The notes: generated by a model not told the origin, from the sequence alone. Shown: positions 21,081 to 30,418, counted from the stretch's first letter. The stretch: DNA of 64,000 bases from Methylomonas koyamae (GCF_019669905.1 NZ_AP019777.1:3410001-3474000), one strand, 5' to 3'. Numbers and translations: made by a program.

Positions 21081-21098
21081 AATGACTGATGAGTCATT
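21081..21098. promoter_or_regulatory. Palindrome between divergent genes
   Basis: AATGACT-GATG-AGTCATT, 7-bp arms around 4 nt, lies about 105 bp before the porin start and 64 bp before the divergent secreted-protein gene. It could be an operator for either; no known binding-site consensus is claimed. Confidence 0.4.
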
Positions 21099-21202
21099 CG
21101 CCCGATTGTGGCAGGCCTGCACAAAATTCAAAAATTTCCCCGAAGTTTACGAGCGCCACGGCCGCCGGCTCTGGCAAGTTTTAACTAAATAGGGGAATGC
21201 AA

Positions 21203-22450
21203 ATGACGGGTTTTAATCGACAAAAAACCGGCAGCCGGGTGATCGGGCTGCTGAGCGGCATGGCCTTGGGCGCCATCGGCCTGAGCCAGGCGCCGGAAGC
21301 GACGGCCGGGGCCACGTTCAAAATCGACGATACCAAATGGGTCAGCGTCGGCGCCGGTTTACGCACCAGTTTCCGCGCCCAGGAAAGCGCTGCCGGCTCC
21401 GGTGCGGAAAAATGGAGCAACGATTTCAACCTGGACAACATCCGTTTATACATCAACGGCCAAATCCATAAATACCTGAAAGTGGAATTCAACACCGACT
21501 GCCAAACCTGCGGCAACGGCGGCGAGGTGCGGGTGCTGGATGCGATCGGCAAATTCGAGGTTAACCCCTACGCCAACTTGTGGGTGGGCCGGATGCTGGT
21601 CCCGGCCGAACGCCGCGAGATGAACGGTCCGTTCTACAGCGCCGTCTATAACATCTTCTCGGCCGGCACCCCGTTCGAGCCTTCCGACTACAACTTGACG
21701 ATCGGACCGGACGGCAATTCGGCCGGCTCCTTCGGCCGCGACGACGGTGTCACGTTCTGGGGTGCGGCACTCGACGGCCGACTCCAGTACGCCGCCGGTT
21801 TCTTCCGCGGCCTACGCGGCGGCGCCAACGCCGATCACAACATCCTCTATGCCCAACGCGTGGCTTATAACTTCTGGGAAGTCGAGAAAAATCCCGGCTA
21901 TTACACCTCCGGCACCTACTACGGCAAAGGCGGCGACATCCTGACGGTCGGCATCTCCAACCAATACCAGGAAGACGGCGCCGGCACCACGGCTAACCCG
22001 GCCAACTTCCGCGGCACCACCGCCGACATCTTGTTCGAAAAAGTCTTGCCCGGCGGCGGCGTCGTCACCTTCAACGGCGAGTACAAAAACTACGGCCTGT
22101 CCAATGGCTTCGGCCAGGCGCAGCGCGATGCGGCGACATCGTTTGCTGCCGGTACGTTCGACATGTTCGAAGGCAACGCCTTCGACGTCAGCGGCATGTA
22201 TTTATTCCCGCAAAAAGTCGGTATCGGCCAATTCCAACCGTTCTTGCGCTACGTCAACGTCGCGCCCAGCACCAGTTCCACTCGCGAAGTCTACGAGGCC
22301 GGCATCAACTACATCATCGACGGCCACAACGCCAAGATTTTCGCCAGCTACCAATACGGCGATTTGTTAACCAAGGGCATCAACTACAAATCCACCGCCA
22401 CCGGCGACGACGTCAGCCAAATGATGGTCGGCTTCCAGTGGCAGATTTAA
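21203..22450 (+). CDS. Outer-membrane porin, probably for urea or amides
   Basis: Beta-barrel porin of about 415 residues with an N-terminal signal (MALGAIGLSQAPEATA), aromatic-rich alternating strands and a C-terminal strand ending MMVGFQWQI. It resembles phosphate-selective porin O/P or FmdC-type proteins. FmdC of Methylophilus is tied to short-chain amide and urea uptake; location directly ahead of urtA makes urea a sensible substrate, by inference. ATG at 21203 has AGGGGA at good spacing; an ATG at 21197 sits too close to that site. A Cys pair occurs at DCQTC. Confidence 0.82.
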   Translation: MTGFNRQKTGSRVIGLLSGMALGAIGLSQAPEATAGATFKIDDTKWVSVGAGLRTSFRAQESAAGSGAEKWSNDFNLDNIRLYINGQIHKYLKVEFNTDCQTCGNGGEVRVLDAIGKFEVNPYANLWVGRMLVPAERREMNGPFYSAVYNIFSAGTPFEPSDYNLTIGPDGNSAGSFGRDDGVTFWGAALDGRLQYAAGFFRGLRGGANADHNILYAQRVAYNFWEVEKNPGYYTSGTYYGKGGDILTVGISNQYQEDGAGTTANPANFRGTTADILFEKVLPGGGVVTFNGEYKNYGLSNGFGQAQRDAATSFAAGTFDMFEGNAFDVSGMYLFPQKVGIGQFQPFLRYVNVAPSTSSTREVYEAGINYIIDGHNAKIFASYQYGDLLTKGINYKSTATGDDVSQMMVGFQWQI

Positions 22451-22459
22451 ACGTAGGAC

Positions 22460-22532
22460 GTAGGGTGGGTACCGATTAGGTGCCCACGCGAAGCAAAAGC
22501 CTTCACGCGTGGGCATTGCATGCCCACCCTAC
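22460..22532. repeat. Inverted pair of REP palindromes before urtA
   Basis: GTAGGGTGGGTAC...GTGCCCACGC at 22460-22489 and GCGTGGGCATTGCATGCCCACCC at about 22507-22532 are opposite copies of the RAYT-type REP, separated by 17 bp. They lie between the porin stop and urtA. Confidence 0.85.
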
Positions 22533-22583
22533 GAAACGGGCAATCCATCGCCCACGATTTCTTCCCGACATAGGACTATAACG

Positions 22584-23885
22584 ATGAAACTACTGAGCAA
22601 TTCCTTCCGCAAACTGGCTAGCGCGACAGCCCTGTCCGCCGCGCTATTCGCGACCGCCACCGCGGCCCAGGCCGAAGATACGATCAAGGTCGGCGTGCTG
22701 CATTCTCTGTCCGGCACCATGGCAATTTCCGAGACCACGCTGAAAGACACCATGCTAATGCTGATCGACGAGCAGAACAAAAAAGGCGGCTTGTTGGGTA
22801 AGAAGCTGGAGCCGGTCGTGGTCGATCCGGCCTCCAACTGGCCGTTGTTTGCCGAAAAAGCCCGCGAGCTGCTGACCAAGGACAAAGTGTCCGCCATCTT
22901 CGGCTGCTGGACCTCCGTATCGCGTAAATCGGTATTGCCGGTGATCGAAGAACTGAACGGCATCCTGTTCTACCCGGTGCAATACGAAGGCGAAGAATCG
23001 TCCAAAAACGTGTTCTACACCGGCGCCGCGCCGAATCAACAAGCGATTCCGGCCGTCGATTACCTGATGAACGACCTGAAAGTGCAACGCTGGGTCTTGG
23101 CCGGTACCGACTACGTCTATCCGCGCACTACCAATAAAATTTTGGAAGCGTATCTGAAAGCCAAAGGCGTTAAACCGGCGGACATCATGATCAACTACAC
23201 CCCATTCGGCCATTCCGATTGGCAAAGCATCGTCGCCGACATCAAGAAATTCGGCTCGGCCGGCAAGAAAACCGCGGTGGTTTCGACCATCAACGGCGAC
23301 GCCAACGTGCCGTTCTATAAAGAATTGGGCAACCAAGGCATCAAAGCCGAAGACATTCCGGTCGTGGCTTTCTCGGTCGGCGAGGAAGAATTGTCCGGGA
23401 TGGACACCAAACCGCTGGTCGGCCACTTGGCAGCCTGGAACTACTTCATGAGCGTCGACACCACCAAAAACGCCGCCTTCATCCAGCAATGGAAGGACTA
23501 CATCAAGAACCCGAAACGCGTCACCAACGACCCGATGGAAGCGCATTACATCGGCTTCAACATGTGGGTGAAAGCGGTCGAGAAAGCCGGCACCACCGAT
23601 CCCGAAGCGGTGCAAAAAGCCCTGATCGGCGTCGAATTCCCCAACCTGACCGGCGGCACCGCCAAAATGCTGCCCAACCACCACATCAGCAAACCGGTGT
23701 TGATCGGCGAAATTCAGGAAGACGGCCAATTCGCTACGGTCTGGCAAACCAACAAGGTGGTCGACGGCGACGCCTGGTCCGATTTCCTGCCGGACAGCAA
23801 ACCGATCATCGCCGACTGGACCGCGCCGATCAATTGCGGCAACTACAACACCAAAACCAAGAAGTGTTCAGGACAGAACTACTAA
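22584..23885 (+). CDS. urtA: Urea ABC transporter, substrate-binding protein
   Basis: Periplasmic urea-binding protein of 433 residues. Signal peptide up to ATAAQA; then the UrtA signatures VGVLHSLSGTMAISE, FGCWTSVSRKSVLPV and FYPVQYEGEESSKNVFYTGA, and the C-terminal NYNTKTKKCSGQNY. ATG at 22584 gives a normal signal peptide; an open frame upstream has no support. It heads urtABCDE. Confidence 0.96.
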   Translation: MKLLSNSFRKLASATALSAALFATATAAQAEDTIKVGVLHSLSGTMAISETTLKDTMLMLIDEQNKKGGLLGKKLEPVVVDPASNWPLFAEKARELLTKDKVSAIFGCWTSVSRKSVLPVIEELNGILFYPVQYEGEESSKNVFYTGAAPNQQAIPAVDYLMNDLKVQRWVLAGTDYVYPRTTNKILEAYLKAKGVKPADIMINYTPFGHSDWQSIVADIKKFGSAGKKTAVVSTINGDANVPFYKELGNQGIKAEDIPVVAFSVGEEELSGMDTKPLVGHLAAWNYFMSVDTTKNAAFIQQWKDYIKNPKRVTNDPMEAHYIGFNMWVKAVEKAGTTDPEAVQKALIGVEFPNLTGGTAKMLPNHHISKPVLIGEIQEDGQFATVWQTNKVVDGDAWSDFLPDSKPIIADWTAPINCGNYNTKTKKCSGQNY

Positions 23886-23953
23886 CAACGGAAGTTATCC
23901 CCGCGAGGCGCGCGACACGGAAGTCGCGGGCTTCGCCCCTGACAGGAATCGCG

Positions 23954-25837
23954 ATGCAAACCAACCGTTTTAGAACCCGTTTAAAAACGCCGTCCGGTTT
24001 ACGCCCGGCCGACCGTTCCCCCAAAAACAGCCTCTTGAGCATGATGACTACTACTTCTACTCAGACCGGAATCGAAACCCGCGGCGTTTTTAAACGGCTT
24101 TTCGAACGCGTTTCTGGCAACTCCCACTGGAATACGGTTCGCCCTGAGCCGGTCGAAGCACTTTACGCCAAGCGCTTAAACAGTCTCGGTCCGAGCGGAG
24201 TCCCGGCAATAGACCGGTCCGGCTGGCTAATCAGAACCGGACTCGTGCTGCTGATTGCTGCGGCGGCTTTAGCCGTCCGGCCGGCACTGGCCGACGCAAC
24301 CGGCAACCCACTGGATTTGCTGCGCCAAGGCAGCATGCCGGAGCGGGAGCAAGCGGTCGAACAACTAGCAGCCGACAGCGCCAATTTAAAACTATTGCAA
24401 GCCTTGCAGGACGGCAAGCTATTCGAATTAAAAACCGAAGCCAAACTGGTCATCGGCCAGGAACACGACAGCGGCTACAGCCTGACCGACCCGACCAGCG
24501 GCGCCAGCCTCGGCGACGTGGAGCGCGGCGCGGTCGGCAAAATCAATTTGAACAACAAGCTGCGTAGCCTGCTGCGCAAAGCCATCGGCCAATTGCAACT
24601 CAACCACGCCGACCCGGAGGTACGTCTCGGTGCGGTGCAGGCCATGGCTAAAAACGTCGACGACAAAGCACTCGCGTTGTTGAAGGACCATCTGGACCAC
24701 GAGGCCGATGCCGACATTCAAGCCGCAATCCATACCGTACTGCTGTTGCAGGACATCAACAGCCCGGATAAAAGCCAGCGCATCAATGCGATCACGACCT
24801 TGAAGGAGTTCGACAACCAGGATGCCGTCAACAAACTGCAAGCCTTGACCGAAAAAGATGCCGACGGCAATTTCGTCGAAGCCGACAGCGATATCCGCAA
24901 TCTGGCCGAAGCGGCCTTGATCAAAATCCGCGGCCGCATGCAGGCTTATGCCGCCATCGAAACCGTGTTTTTTGGTTTAAGTTTGGGCGCGGTGCTGGTG
25001 TTGGCCGCGATCGGTTTGGCGATTACCTTTGGCGTGATGGGCATCATCAACATGGCCCACGGCGAACTGATGATGCTGGGCGCGTATACCACTTATGTCA
25101 TGCAGCAAATCATGCCCAACAACCTGGGCACCGCATTGATTCTGTCGATACCGATGGCGTTTTTAGTCGCCGCCCTGGTCGGCATTGCCATCGAGCGCGG
25201 CATCATCCGCTTCTTGTACGGCCGGCCGCTGGAAACCCTGTTGGCGACCTTCGGCGTCAGCCTGTTCCTGCAACAAGCCGTGCGCTCGATCTTCTCGCCG
25301 CTGAACCGCAGCGTGTCGACGCCGGAATGGATGAGCGGATCCTGGCAAATCAACGACTTCCTGTCGCTGACCTGGAACCGCTTCTACATCCTGATCTTCT
25401 GCCTGCTGGTGTTTACCGCGCTGCTGCAAATCTTGAAGCGTACCAAACTGGGTCTGGAAGTAAGAGCCGTGGCGCAAAATCGGGGCATGGCTAGGGCGAT
25501 GGGTATCCCAACTTCAAGGGTCGATGCGATGACTTTTGGCTTGGGTTCCGGTATTGCCGGCGTGGCCGGGGTAGCTTTAAGCCAGATCACCAACGTCGGT
25601 CCGAACTTGGGCCAGGCCTATATTGTGGATTCGTTCATGGTCGTGGTGTTCGGCGGGGTCGGTAATTTATTTGGCACCTTGGTCGCCGGCTTCTCGTTGG
25701 GCATTGCCAACAAGGTGTTGGAGCCTTATGCCGGGGCGGTGTTGGCTAAGATTTTGGTGTTGGTGTTCATTATTTTGTTTATTCAAAAGAAGCCTAGGGG
25801 GTTGTTTCCGCAGAAAGGGAGGGCAGCGGAATCTTAA
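23954..25837 (+). CDS. urtB: Urea ABC transporter permease, with extended N-terminus
   Basis: LivH-type permease of the urea system. The protein from ATG 23954 is 627 residues: about 95 residues of atypical sequence, a hydrophobic signal-like segment (LVLLIAAAALAVRPALA), a helical region of about 220 residues with HEAT-like repeats (DPEVRLGAVQAMAKNVDD) typical of UrtB, and a polytopic permease from about residue 335 (FGVMGIINMAHGELMMLGAY). The atypical N-terminus includes VRPEPVEALY, which is the translation of a GCCCTGAGCCGGTCGAAG repeat, so the start region may have been altered by a repeat insertion. Alternative starts exist at 24039 (ATG) and downstream; the true start is uncertain. Confidence 0.88.
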   Translation: MQTNRFRTRLKTPSGLRPADRSPKNSLLSMMTTTSTQTGIETRGVFKRLFERVSGNSHWNTVRPEPVEALYAKRLNSLGPSGVPAIDRSGWLIRTGLVLLIAAAALAVRPALADATGNPLDLLRQGSMPEREQAVEQLAADSANLKLLQALQDGKLFELKTEAKLVIGQEHDSGYSLTDPTSGASLGDVERGAVGKINLNNKLRSLLRKAIGQLQLNHADPEVRLGAVQAMAKNVDDKALALLKDHLDHEADADIQAAIHTVLLLQDINSPDKSQRINAITTLKEFDNQDAVNKLQALTEKDADGNFVEADSDIRNLAEAALIKIRGRMQAYAAIETVFFGLSLGAVLVLAAIGLAITFGVMGIINMAHGELMMLGAYTTYVMQQIMPNNLGTALILSIPMAFLVAALVGIAIERGIIRFLYGRPLETLLATFGVSLFLQQAVRSIFSPLNRSVSTPEWMSGSWQINDFLSLTWNRFYILIFCLLVFTALLQILKRTKLGLEVRAVAQNRGMARAMGIPTSRVDAMTFGLGSGIAGVAGVALSQITNVGPNLGQAYIVDSFMVVVFGGVGNLFGTLVAGFSLGIANKVLEPYAGAVLAKILVLVFIILFIQKKPRGLFPQKGRAAES

Positions 25838-25843
25838 TTTTTG

Positions 25844-26348
25844 TGTCGCTGCCGCGACGGGATTTGCTGGTTCCCATGCGCTGCGTGGGAATCAGGGTTA
25901 GCCGCGCTGCGGCACGAAATTCACCGCAGGCGCGGAACTATCGCATTCCCACGCAGCGCGTGGGAACGAGAGAACGGTGGGCAAAGTTGCCCACCCTACG
26001 CAATTTTGGGTGGCGGATGGTTTTAACCCCGTATACCGCGCCGAGCACCGGAGTTTTTGAATGGACAAATCGGCAGGATTGCCGATTTGCATGCGCAGCA
26101 CCCGAAGGGCGAGGTACATGGATGTACCGAGTGAGTAGCCCGCAGGGGCGATGCAGGGATGCATCGCGTTGACGGAGGGGCAGGAAGCCCCTTCCGTCAA
26201 CCCCATTCAAAAACTTCGGCGCGCAGGACACAAGCGGCATCCGGGCCGCCCTTCTTTTGGATACTTTTCTTTGGCGGAGCAAAGAAAAGTATCTCGGCTG
26301 TCGGGCCGAGACCCGACATATAAATAAGCCGTCGCGCCAGCGACACCA
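25844..26348. repeat. Composite repeat block between urtB and urtC
   Basis: The 526-bp gap 25838-26363 consists almost wholly of repeats: TGTCGCTGCCGCGAC at 25844, two GTTCCCACGC/GCGTGGGAAC palindromes (about 25871-25891 and 25943-25968), a REP-like GGTGGGCAAAGTTGCCCACC (about 25977), and a divergent inverted copy of the long repeat (about 26026-26348) ending with the CCGTCGCGCCAGCGACACC half. No gene is seen. Confidence 0.8.
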
Positions 26349-26363
26349 AACAACGGTAGTCAA

Positions 26364-27488
26364 ATGAATATAAGCAATCTGACCCAAGATAAAACCTACA
26401 CCACCGTCCTAACCACGTTAGCCTCGGTAACCCTATTAATCCCCCTCTGCAACCTAATCTTCCCCGAAGACTCGGCCCTACATTTCTCCGCCTACTCAGT
26501 CTCCCTAATAGGCAAATACCTAACCTTCGCCCTACTCGGTTTGTCACTCGACATGGTCTGGGGCTACGCCGGCATTCTGGTCCTCGGCCAAGGCGCATTT
26601 TTCGCGCTAGGCGGCTATGCAATGGGCATGTATTTGATGCGGCAAATCGGCACCCGCGGCGTCTACGGCAACGCCGAGCTGCCCGACTTCATGGTGTTCC
26701 TGAACTGGACAGAACTGCCCTGGTATTGGCTCGGCTTCGAGAACTTCGGCTTTGCGATGCTGATGGTGTTACTGGCACCGGGCCTGCTGGCTTTCGTGTT
26801 CGGCTGGCTGGCTTTCCGTTCGCGCGTCACCGGCGTGTATCTGTCCATCATCACCCAGGCTCTGACCTACGCCTTGTTGCTGGCCTTTTTCCGCAACGAA
26901 ATGGGCTTCGGCGGCAATAACGGCCTGACCGATTTCAAAGACATCCTCGGCTTCAATATCCAATCCGAAGCGGTCCGTTCAGTGTTGCTACTGATGACAG
27001 GCCTCAGCCTGATCGGCGCACTGCTGCTGTGCCGCTGGATCGTCAACAGCAAACTGGGCCGTGTGGTCACGGCAATTCGCGACCAAGAATCGCGGGTGCG
27101 CTTCCTGGGTTACCGGGTGGAATTGTTCAAGCTCTGGGTGTTCGTGTTCGCGGCGATGCTGGCCGGTTTGGCCGGCGCGCTGTATGTGCCGCAAGTCGGC
27201 ATCATCAACCCCAGCGAATTCTCGCCGCTCAACTCCTTGGAAATCGTCATCTGGGTGGCGGTCGGCGGTCGCGGCACGCTTTACGGGGCCATCATCGGCG
27301 CTGTGCTGGTCAACTACGCCAAAACCGTGTTGACTGGCTTAATGCCGGACGCCTGGCTGTTCTGCCTGGGCGGCGCCTTTATTCTGGTGACCTTATTAAT
27401 GCCCGATGGCATCGTCGGCCTACTGCGCCGCCGCGCCAAACCTAAACCCGAATCCACTCTTAACGCTACCGGAGGACAACCGGCATGA
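26364..27488 (+). CDS. urtC: Urea ABC transporter permease
   Basis: LivM-type permease of 374 residues with eight or more predicted helices. Family landmarks are YSVSLIGKYLTFALLGLSLDMVWGYAGILVLGQGAFF, GFGGNNGLTDFKDILGF and the EAA-like loop AIRDQESRVRFLGYRVELFKLWVF. It is separated from urtB by a repeat block but overlaps urtD by 4 bp. Confidence 0.96.
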   Translation: MNISNLTQDKTYTTVLTTLASVTLLIPLCNLIFPEDSALHFSAYSVSLIGKYLTFALLGLSLDMVWGYAGILVLGQGAFFALGGYAMGMYLMRQIGTRGVYGNAELPDFMVFLNWTELPWYWLGFENFGFAMLMVLLAPGLLAFVFGWLAFRSRVTGVYLSIITQALTYALLLAFFRNEMGFGGNNGLTDFKDILGFNIQSEAVRSVLLLMTGLSLIGALLLCRWIVNSKLGRVVTAIRDQESRVRFLGYRVELFKLWVFVFAAMLAGLAGALYVPQVGIINPSEFSPLNSLEIVIWVAVGGRGTLYGAIIGAVLVNYAKTVLTGLMPDAWLFCLGGAFILVTLLMPDGIVGLLRRRAKPKPESTLNATGGQPA

Positions 27489-28294
27489 TGATCTCGGCTG
27501 CATCCACACCCGAAGGCGGCGCCAGCCTGCCCTTGGCCGGCGAAGTCGACGCCCGCCACGGCCCGATTCTGTATATGGAAGACGTCAGCGTCAGCTTCGA
27601 CGGCTTCCGCGCCCTCAACCACCTGTCGCTGTACATCGACGACGGCGAATTGCGCTGCCTAATCGGCCCGAACGGCGCCGGCAAGACCACGCTGATGGAC
27701 GTCATCACCGGCAAAACCAAGCCCGACAGCGGATCGGTGTTTTTCGGCCAGACCATCGATTTGCTGGAGCTGGACGAACCGGCCATCGCCCAGGCCGGCA
27801 TCTGCCGCAAGTTTCAGAAACCCAGCGTGTTCGACGCGCTGACCGTGTTCGAGAACCTGGAACTGGCCTTGAAAACCGACAAACGCACCTGGCCGACCCT
27901 GTTTCATAAATTAAACGCCGAGCAGCACGACCGCATCCAGGACGTGTTGCAAACCATCGCCCTACCCGCCCAACAACGGCAATTGGCCGGCGCGCTGTCG
28001 CACGGCCAGAAACAATGGCTGGAAATCGGCATGCTGCTGATGCAAGACCCGAAAGTAATGTTGGTCGACGAACCCATCGCCGGCATGACCCATCAGGAAG
28101 TCGAGCGCACCGCCGAATTATTGCTGTCCTTGCAAGGCAAACATTCCATCGTCGTCGTCGAGCACGATATGGAATTTGTACGCAGCATCGCCCGCAAGGT
28201 CACCGTGCTGCACGAAGGCTCGGTGCTCACCGAAGGCACCATGGACGAAGTCCAAAACGATCCGCGCGTGATCCAAGTTTATCTGGGGGGATGA
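27485..28294 (+). CDS. urtD: Urea ABC transporter ATPase
   Basis: LivG-type ATPase of 269 residues: Walker A GPNGAGKTT at about residue 60, signature LSHGQKQWLEIGM (LSHGQ variant usual in UrtD), Walker B VMLVDEPIAGM and the H-loop VVVEHDMEFV. ATG at 27485 overlaps the urtC stop; the stop overlaps urtE. Confidence 0.96.
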   Translation: MMISAASTPEGGASLPLAGEVDARHGPILYMEDVSVSFDGFRALNHLSLYIDDGELRCLIGPNGAGKTTLMDVITGKTKPDSGSVFFGQTIDLLELDEPAIAQAGICRKFQKPSVFDALTVFENLELALKTDKRTWPTLFHKLNAEQHDRIQDVLQTIALPAQQRQLAGALSHGQKQWLEIGMLLMQDPKVMLVDEPIAGMTHQEVERTAELLLSLQGKHSIVVVEHDMEFVRSIARKVTVLHEGSVLTEGTMDEVQNDPRVIQVYLGG

Positions 28295-29067
28295 TGTTAA
28301 ACATTAGCGCATTGCAACAATACTACGGCGCGAGCCACACCTTGTGGGACCTGGATTTAAGCGTGCCGGCCGGGGCCTGCGTCTGCCTAATGGGCCGCAA
28401 TGGCGTCGGCAAAACCACGCTACTCAAAGCCATCATGGGTCTGCTGCCGGTATCCGACGGCAGCATCCAATTCGACGGCGTGGAACTGGCCAAAGCCAAG
28501 GCCGAATCGCGCGCCGAATTGGGCATAGGCTATGTGCCGCAGGGCCGGGAAATCTTTCCACTGCTAACCGTGGAAGAAAACCTGAAAACCGGCTTGCGCG
28601 CCGCCCACAAACACGGCATCAAAAAAGTCCCGGACAGCATTTTCGAGATTTTCCCGGTGCTGAAACAAATGCTGAAACGCCGTGGCGGCGACTTGTCCGG
28701 CGGCCAGCAACAGCAATTGGCCATTGGCCGAGCCTTGGTATTGAATCCGCGCCTATTGATTCTGGACGAACCCACCGAAGGCATCCAACCCAACATCGTC
28801 AGCGAAATCGGCGACGTGATTATCCGCTTGAACAAATCGCGCGGCGTGCCTACGCCAAGCCCCAAGCCGGAAACCGGCGAAATCCACCAAGCCATCGATC
28901 GGATTCATAAAGAACTGGGCGTAACGGTATTGCTGGTCGAACAAAAACTGCCCTTCGCCCGCAAGGTGGCGAACCAGTTTTGCATCATGGACCGGGGTAG
29001 GCATGTGGCGGTGGGGGCGATGGACGCGTTGGCCGATGATATGGTCAAGCGTTACCTCACAGTCTGA
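28291..29067 (+). CDS. urtE: Urea ABC transporter ATPase
   Basis: LivF-type ATPase of 258 residues: Walker A GRNGVGKTT, signature LSGGQQQQLAIGRAL, Walker B LLILDEPTEGIQPN and LLVEQKLPFARKVA. ATG 28291 or 28294 are equally possible; the former overlaps the urtD stop. Between Walker B and the H-loop a segment of about 25 residues (SRGVPTPSPKPETGEIHQAI and on, around 183-208) appears extra compared with typical UrtE, where RLNKELG continues directly. Confidence 0.95.
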   Translation: MMLNISALQQYYGASHTLWDLDLSVPAGACVCLMGRNGVGKTTLLKAIMGLLPVSDGSIQFDGVELAKAKAESRAELGIGYVPQGREIFPLLTVEENLKTGLRAAHKHGIKKVPDSIFEIFPVLKQMLKRRGGDLSGGQQQQLAIGRALVLNPRLLILDEPTEGIQPNIVSEIGDVIIRLNKSRGVPTPSPKPETGEIHQAIDRIHKELGVTVLLVEQKLPFARKVANQFCIMDRGRHVAVGAMDALADDMVKRYLTV

Positions 29068-29177
29068 ATATTCCTCTCTTTGCAAAAGCGGGGCTAATGG
29101 AGATTTTCTAAACGGGCGTAGGATAGGCTGAACAACGTGAAGCCCATCGTAGTTATTCAAAGCTTGATCACGGAGAA

Positions 29178-29489
29178 ATGAAAATGAATTCCGATAAATT
29201 TTTGCTGGCCGCAGGAGCGCTATTGTTGGCTTGGTCGATGCGTAGTGAGGCACATGACAGTTACGATGCCATGATGGAAGGCGGCAATCTTCTGCAATTG
29301 ACCCGTGCTTTAATCCATCCGATATTGGAAATCCCTTATCTGCCGGCCTTGCTGATTAGCGCATTGATTTTGGGATTCGTGTTCGGCCCGGTTATATTGC
29401 ACCTCATCCGCCAGCGCGACGCGAACAAAGCGCAGCATCCGCACCTGTCGGAAAAATCGGCCATCGCGCCTAAGACCAAGAACTTGTAA
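29178..29489 (+). CDS. Small membrane protein between urtE and ureD
   Basis: 103 residues, no family recognised. N-terminal signal-like segment (FLLAAGALLLAWSMRSEA), a short periplasmic piece beginning HDSYDAMMEGG, one strong membrane helix (LPALLISALILGFVFGPVIL, about 55-76) and a basic, His-containing tail. Good ribosome site (GGAG, 6 bp before ATG ATGAAA). Position between urea import and urease genes suggests a urea- or nickel-related role, but this is inference only. Confidence 0.72.
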   Translation: MKMNSDKFLLAAGALLLAWSMRSEAHDSYDAMMEGGNLLQLTRALIHPILEIPYLPALLISALILGFVFGPVILHLIRQRDANKAQHPHLSEKSAIAPKTKNL

Positions 29490-29501
29490 CCCTACCTTAC
29501 C

Positions 29502-30353
29502 ATGCCAGCTAACTGCGCCGCTTTAACCCACACAGCTGCCTCAACCGCTACCACGGCGTGGGAAGCCGAATTAACGCTGGGCTTTAGCCAACGCGGCGAC
29601 AAAACCGCTTTGGTCAAGCGCCAGCATCGCGGCCCATTAACGGTACAGAGGCCGTTTTATCCGGAAGGCGAAGTCTGCCACGTATACCTGCTGCATCCAC
29701 CCGGTGGCGTAGTGGCCGGCGACCGTTTGACCATCAACGCCAACGTCGAATCCGAAGCCCAAGCCCTAATCACCACCCCGGCCGCCGGCAAGTTTTATCG
29801 CAGCGGCGGCGGCGAAGCCCAGCAGACTGTTAATCTCAAAGTTGCTGAACACGCCAGCCTGGAATGGCTGCCGCAGGAAACCATCGTTTACCAAGGCGCC
29901 CGCTTACATTCGAGCATGACTATCGATCTGGCCGAGCGTGGCCGCTTCATCGGCTGGGAAATATTAGCCCTGGGCCGCCCGGCCGCCGACGAAGGTTTTG
30001 ACAATGGTTCAGCCAACCTAAATTGGCGCATCAGTCGTGCCGGGCGTTTGGTATACCTGGAACTCTTGCGTCTGGATGCGGCCGCCTTCCAAGCCCGCTG
30101 GGGCTTATCCGGGCATTCTGCGTGCGGGACGTTGTTTGCTTATCCTGCTACATCTTTGCATTTGGCGGCGGTGCAGGCATTGATTGGTGATGAACCGAAT
30201 CGTGGGGTGACCTTGATTGAGGGCTTGTTGATTTGTCGGGCGTTGGATAAGCGGGCGGATTTGTTGAAGGGCTTTTTTGAGAAGGTTTGGGGATTGGTGC
30301 GGGGGGACGTGGTTGGTAAGGAGGTTTGTTTGCCGAGGATTTGGGCGACATGA
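29502..30353 (+). CDS. ureD: Urease accessory protein UreD
   Basis: Scaffold of the UreDFG complex that delivers nickel to apo-urease. The 283-residue protein has the family motifs LTVQRPFYPEG, HPPGGVVAGDRL, TTPAAGKFYRS and LEWLPQETIVYQGA. It begins 12 bp after the small membrane protein. Separation from ureA by a repeat and a toxin-antitoxin pair is unusual; the ending LPRIWAT is close to normal. Confidence 0.95.
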   Translation: MPANCAALTHTAASTATTAWEAELTLGFSQRGDKTALVKRQHRGPLTVQRPFYPEGEVCHVYLLHPPGGVVAGDRLTINANVESEAQALITTPAAGKFYRSGGGEAQQTVNLKVAEHASLEWLPQETIVYQGARLHSSMTIDLAERGRFIGWEILALGRPAADEGFDNGSANLNWRISRAGRLVYLELLRLDAAAFQARWGLSGHSACGTLFAYPATSLHLAAVQALIGDEPNRGVTLIEGLLICRALDKRADLLKGFFEKVWGLVRGDVVGKEVCLPRIWAT

Positions 30354-30378
30354 AGTTTTGAATTTGCTCGGAGACTAG

Positions 30379-30414
30379 CCCCCTCTCCCGCTGGGAGAGG
30401 GTTGGGGTGAGGGG
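30379..30414. repeat. CCCTCTCCC/GGGAGAGGG repeat after ureD
   Basis: CCCTCTCCCGCTGGGAGAGG forms an 8-9 bp hairpin followed by GGTTGGGGTGAGGGGTTTTG. It is a repeat type seen again at 54203-54242 and could also terminate transcription from ureD. Confidence 0.7.
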
Positions 30415-30418
30415 TTTT

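Noticed and set aside
22755..23747. 330-codon - strand frame opposite urtA
   Set aside because: Antisense shadow of a conserved binding protein.
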